Shown here piece after piece: positions 35,396 to 37,202 of a stretch of DNA of 37,202 bases (its first letter is position 1; the number at the start of each line of letters is the position of its first letter). The notes below the pieces were generated by a model. It did not search any database and was not told the DNA's origin. It saw nothing but the letters and a program-made list of their open reading frames with translations. The stretch lies in the NCBI GenBank assembly GCA_937975725.1, contig CALJUL010000076.1:1-37202 (forward strand), read 5' to 3'. The position numbers and the translations under genes were made by a program. Source of the DNA: an uncultured Pseudoxanthomonas sp. Its GTDB lineage: Bacteria; Pseudomonadota; Gammaproteobacteria; Xanthomonadales; Xanthomonadaceae.

Positions 35396-35455
35396 GCCTA
35401 ACAATTCATTCAAGCCGAACCCGCTTCGCGGGTCGGCTTAATTCAGGCGTTAGGC
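35396..35455 (+). repeat. attC site 2, with compensatory stem changes
   Basis: Same frame as the other sites (GCCTAAC to GTTAGGC, 60 bp), but the stem is AAGCCG-a-ACCCGC / GCGGGT-CGGCTT. Substitutions in both arms keep all pairs and the unpaired A. Confidence 0.95.
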
Positions 35456-35459
35456 GGCT

Positions 35460-35831
35460 ATGAAAGAACTTCTCTACTTTGCAGCATTTCTAGCGATTGC
35501 TCTTGGCGTCGCCCACTCATTTCTTGGCGAGCGTTACATTCTTATTAGGCTCTTCCGGCGCGACAACTTGCCCAAACTATTTGGCAGCCCTGATTTCACT
35601 ATCCGCACGCTGAGGCTTGCCTGGCACGTCACCACCATTGCATGGTTTGGTTTCGGCGCACTCCTCTTGCTCGCCGGACGCGGCGACCTCACCACATCGG
35701 GCACGCTGAGAGTCGTCGGCATCACCTTCACCATTACTGGCTTCCTCCCACTTTTCATCACTCGTGGCAAGCATCTATCTTGGCTGGTAATGTTCAGCAT
35801 CGGCGGCATCGCATACTGGTGCGCCGCCTAA
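35460..35831 (+). CDS. Cassette protein 2: four-helix membrane protein, unknown
   Basis: 123 aa with hydrophobic segments at about residues 3-20, 52-72, 80-99 and 105-121. The N-terminal part HSFLGERYILIRLFRR followed by LPKLFGS and LRLAWHVTTIAWFGFG looks like a conserved membrane family I have seen only as hypothetical proteins, often in cassettes; that recollection is unverified. The ATG is 10 bases after the recombination point with no Shine-Dalgarno, and the TAA stop lies inside the R'' box (GCCTAAC), so the gene fills the cassette. Confidence 0.85.
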   Translation: MKELLYFAAFLAIALGVAHSFLGERYILIRLFRRDNLPKLFGSPDFTIRTLRLAWHVTTIAWFGFGALLLLAGRGDLTTSGTLRVVGITFTITGFLPLFITRGKHLSWLVMFSIGGIAYWCAA

Positions 35832-35885
35832 CAATTCATTCAAGCCGACGCCGCTTCGCGGCGCGGCTTAATTCAGGCGTTAGCT
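35826..35885 (+). repeat. attC site 3 (hybrid junction with GTTAGCT end)
   Basis: GCCTAAC at the left, GTTAGCT at the right; the right box belongs to the next cassette and differs from the GTTAGGC of its neighbours. Centre as in site 1. Confidence 0.95.
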
Positions 35886-35892
35886 CTCACAA

Positions 35893-36432
35893 ATGTCATT
35901 TGCCCTGCTTTCAGAAAAAGCTGCTGAACATCTTGCATGGATTGGCCAGGAATGCATTGGCGTTGTTCCGGCCGAGCAGAAGGAGTGGACCTTCAATACA
36001 GCGACCTTGGGTCTGGGCGCGGTGTCGCCGCTTATCGATGAGGTGAAGCGGTGGAGTGGCCCCGGTTCTTATATCTACTATTTCCAGTGCTTGGAAGATT
36101 CCGATCTAGATTTGGTATTTAATTCCTTCTCGGCATCCAAGCTGCGCGACACAGGTTTGCGCTCTTACGCGAAGCCCAACGCGCCGAGCCCATGTCTGTA
36201 CGTCGGTGGGAGCAAGAGCATCGTCTCACGCTTAAAACAGCACCTCGGCTACTCGGCGGCGAAAGGCACATACTCCTTGCAGCTCCTGCACTGGGCATCG
36301 CACCTGTCGCTACAGCTTAATTTTGGCTGCGCCCGCTACCATCCTGCGCCATCGCAGCCTGTGCTACAGGCGCTCGAGGACACATTATGGGACTGCAAAA
36401 AGCCAATGCTGGGCCGTAGGGGCGCGCGGTGA
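35893..36432 (+). CDS. Cassette protein 3: GIY-YIG nuclease-like protein
   Basis: 179 aa. The N-terminal about 55 residues are unassigned. GSYIYYF (about 58-64) fits the GIY strand; CLYVGGSKSIVSRLKQHLGY (about 101-120) fits the YIG strand with the conserved Arg and His; QALEDTLWD near residue 162 supplies the Glu expected for metal binding, and KPMLG follows. An insertion of about 35 residues separates GIY and YIG. GIY-YIG domains cut DNA in repair, homing and restriction, and in some cases act against other targets. No partner methylase is here. Catalytic competence is inferred from residues only. The ATG lies 13 bases after the recombination point and lacks a Shine-Dalgarno. Confidence 0.75.
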   Translation: MSFALLSEKAAEHLAWIGQECIGVVPAEQKEWTFNTATLGLGAVSPLIDEVKRWSGPGSYIYYFQCLEDSDLDLVFNSFSASKLRDTGLRSYAKPNAPSPCLYVGGSKSIVSRLKQHLGYSAAKGTYSLQLLHWASHLSLQLNFGCARYHPAPSQPVLQALEDTLWDCKKPMLGRRGAR

Positions 36433-36433
36433 G

Positions 36434-36493
36434 AGCTAACTAATCATTCAAGCCGACGCCGCTTCGCGGCGCGGCTTAATTCAGGCGTTAGGC
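36434..36493 (+). repeat. attC site 4 (left box AGCTAAC)
   Basis: The left box AGCTAAC is the complement of the GTTAGCT at the left end of the same cassette. The spacer has TAATCATTC instead of AATTCATTC; otherwise as site 1. Right box GTTAGGC. Confidence 0.95.
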
Positions 36494-36496
36494 GTC

Positions 36497-36877
36497 ATGG
36501 AAATTTCCCTGATTGACCAGCTAATAAGGACAAGCGACTCCTTGCGAGTTCCGATGGAGGAACTGGCAGCCCGCTTTGACGCGTCTGGCCTCACACATCA
36601 AGAGTTCTGTGATGCGTTCGCTCGCCGCGTGGCCGTGCGCTATCTGGAAGGGTCGCTCGGTTTCGGGGCTGCAGATGCTGCCATTAACAACTTGTACTGT
36701 TATGCGCTCCGCCCACCTGAGCTTGAGCCAGGCCCTTACATGTTGAGCATCTATCGCGCCTTCGATGACGGCGAGTACGCGCACCCCGGGGACAGCCCAA
36801 GTATCTCGTCCGAGGCGCGCTACACGCGCCCCCAACTTCTTGCAATCGTCGCTGACAACCCGGAGCATGACGCCTAA
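36497..36877 (+). CDS. Cassette protein 4: soluble protein, unknown
   Basis: 126 aa, no membrane segment or signal. The first about 70 residues look helical (ISLIDQLIRTSDSLRVPMEE, then LTHQEFCDAFARRVAVRYLE). The C-terminal half holds MLSIYRAFDDGEYAHPGD (about 80-97), a motif that reminds me of small immunity-like proteins near contact toxins; this is a weak memory-based hint. The ATG is part of the cassette's terminal inverted arm, and the TAA lies inside the R'' box of attC 5. A long antisense frame (36521-36889) exists but has no support. Confidence 0.8.
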   Translation: MEISLIDQLIRTSDSLRVPMEELAARFDASGLTHQEFCDAFARRVAVRYLEGSLGFGAADAAINNLYCYALRPPELEPGPYMLSIYRAFDDGEYAHPGDSPSISSEARYTRPQLLAIVADNPEHDA

Positions 36878-36931
36878 CATTTCATTCAAGCCGACGCCGC
36901 TTCGCGGCGCGGCTTAATTCAGGCGTTAGGC
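36872..36931 (+). repeat. attC site 5
   Basis: GCCTAAC to GTTAGGC, 60 bp; spacer ATTTCATTC instead of AATTCATTC, centre as site 1. Confidence 0.95.
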
Positions 36932-36947
36932 CTCATTAGGGAAATTA

Positions 36948-37124
36948 ATGTACTTCATGGAAATTGGCCTACTGATCATTGGCGTTGCTGTTCTTGTTAT
37001 TGGCTACCGCAAGAACAATCGCAATTGGCTGCTTACCGCAGCAATTGTGCTGTTTCTATCTGGCGCACTCAGCAGTGCAGTACAAGGCTTCATTGACGGC
37101 TACCGCGCGGCAGACAAGATCTAG
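36948..37124 (+). CDS. Cassette protein 5: 58-residue two-helix membrane protein
   Basis: 58 aa: MYFMEIGLLIIGVAVLVIGY, a basic loop (RKNNRN), then a second hydrophobic helix (WLLTAAIVLFLSGALSSAV) and a short polar tail. AGGGA lies about 8 bases before the ATG. It is the only sizeable frame in its 272 bp cassette. Small hairpin membrane proteins of this kind are common in integron arrays without known function; a toxin-like or stress role is possible but nothing here proves it. Confidence 0.7.
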   Translation: MYFMEIGLLIIGVAVLVIGYRKNNRNWLLTAAIVLFLSGALSSAVQGFIDGYRAADKI

Positions 37125-37143
37125 CGTGGGTCAAGGCAATGAG

Positions 37144-37202
37144 GCCTAACAATTCATTCAAGCCGACGCCGCTTCGCGGCGCGGCTTAATTCAGGCGTTA
37201 GA
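37144..37202 (+). repeat. attC site 6, running into the window edge
   Basis: GCCTAAC at the left and GTTAGA at the cut edge, so at least one more cassette or flank begins outside. Centre as site 1. Confidence 0.9.

Larger units (their letters stand above)
34667..37202 (+). mobile_element. Integron gene-cassette array, six attC sites, no integrase in view
   Basis: From the core site GTTAGGC at 34667 to the window edge the DNA consists of cassettes in one orientation, each a short unit followed by a 60 bp attC. Recombination points (G|TT) at 34667, 34982, 35449, 35879, 36487, 36925 and 37197 give units of 315, 467, 430, 608, 438 and 272 bp. The attC sites are nearly identical, as in sedentary chromosomal integrons. 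The expected integrase position, to the left, is occupied by the sensor kinase. Composition is visibly richer in A and T than the rest of the window. Confidence 0.95.

Noticed and set aside
36521..36889. Minus-strand frame of 122 codons opposite cassette protein 4
   Set aside because: No ribosome binding site; it begins inside an attC site and runs against the cassette direction. The plus-strand gene fits the cassette limits exactly.
34929..37202. Regular near-identical repeats suggesting a CRISPR array
   Set aside because: The repeats are 60 bp apart-paired attC palindromes separated by 212-548 bases that contain genes; spacing is far too large and variable for CRISPR, and no cas gene is present.

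Overview
The window is about 37 kb of very GC-rich chromosome from a gammaproteobacterium, most likely a member of the Xanthomonadaceae/Lysobacteraceae (Xanthomonas, Lysobacter, Luteimonas, Pseudoxanthomonas and relatives). The pointers are a XanB2-type chorismatase next to hemB, GTAG-headed palindromic repeats, the rsmG-parA-parB block, a large MxtR/CrbS-like hybrid kinase, and a chromosomal integron-type cassette array with near-identical 60 bp attC sites. Genus assignment is inference; no rRNA gene is present.

Layout. 1-5445: a partial lipoprotein (-), xanB2, a small membrane protein, hemB, a secreted beta-propeller protein (-), aroE and a small membrane protein. 5446-5655 holds a broken inverted copy of part of aroE. 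5656-12578 (-) is an overlapping operon in the order RDD - SpoIIM-like - DUF4129 - DUF4350 - MoxR AAA ATPase - DUF58. 12744-15728 is the alanine catabolic unit dadA-dadX (-) with a divergent Lrp-type regulator. 15741-18924: gamma-class carbonic anhydrase (-), coniferyl-aldehyde-type dehydrogenase and xthA, closed by a bidirectional terminator. 19022-22625: a GlsB-type membrane protein (-), a phosphopantetheinyl transferase, rsmG, parA and parB, followed by a 163 bp nested palindromic repeat. 22848-26601: a DUF885 peptidase-like protein, a LysR regulator (-) and dgcN (-). 26749-27503: the rpmB-rpmG operon with promoter and terminators. 27915-34321: cardiolipin synthase, an FAD/NAD(P) oxidoreductase and a transporter-PAS-kinase-receiver sensor.

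34667-37202 is the most unusual part. Base composition drops and the DNA becomes an integron cassette array: six attC sites, one cassette without a convincing gene, and five single-gene cassettes encoding small proteins (three membrane-anchored or membrane proteins, one GIY-YIG nuclease-like protein, one soluble unknown). No integrase gene lies where it would be expected at the left end, and the array runs off the window. Each of the five gene cassettes carries its own matched inverted termini extending beyond the shared core site, the signature of integrase-mobilised units.

A second theme is leaderless transcription. Four genes (gamma-carbonic anhydrase, aldehyde dehydrogenase, rsmG, FAD/NAD(P) oxidoreductase) have a -10-like hexamer exactly six bases before the ATG and no Shine-Dalgarno sequence.
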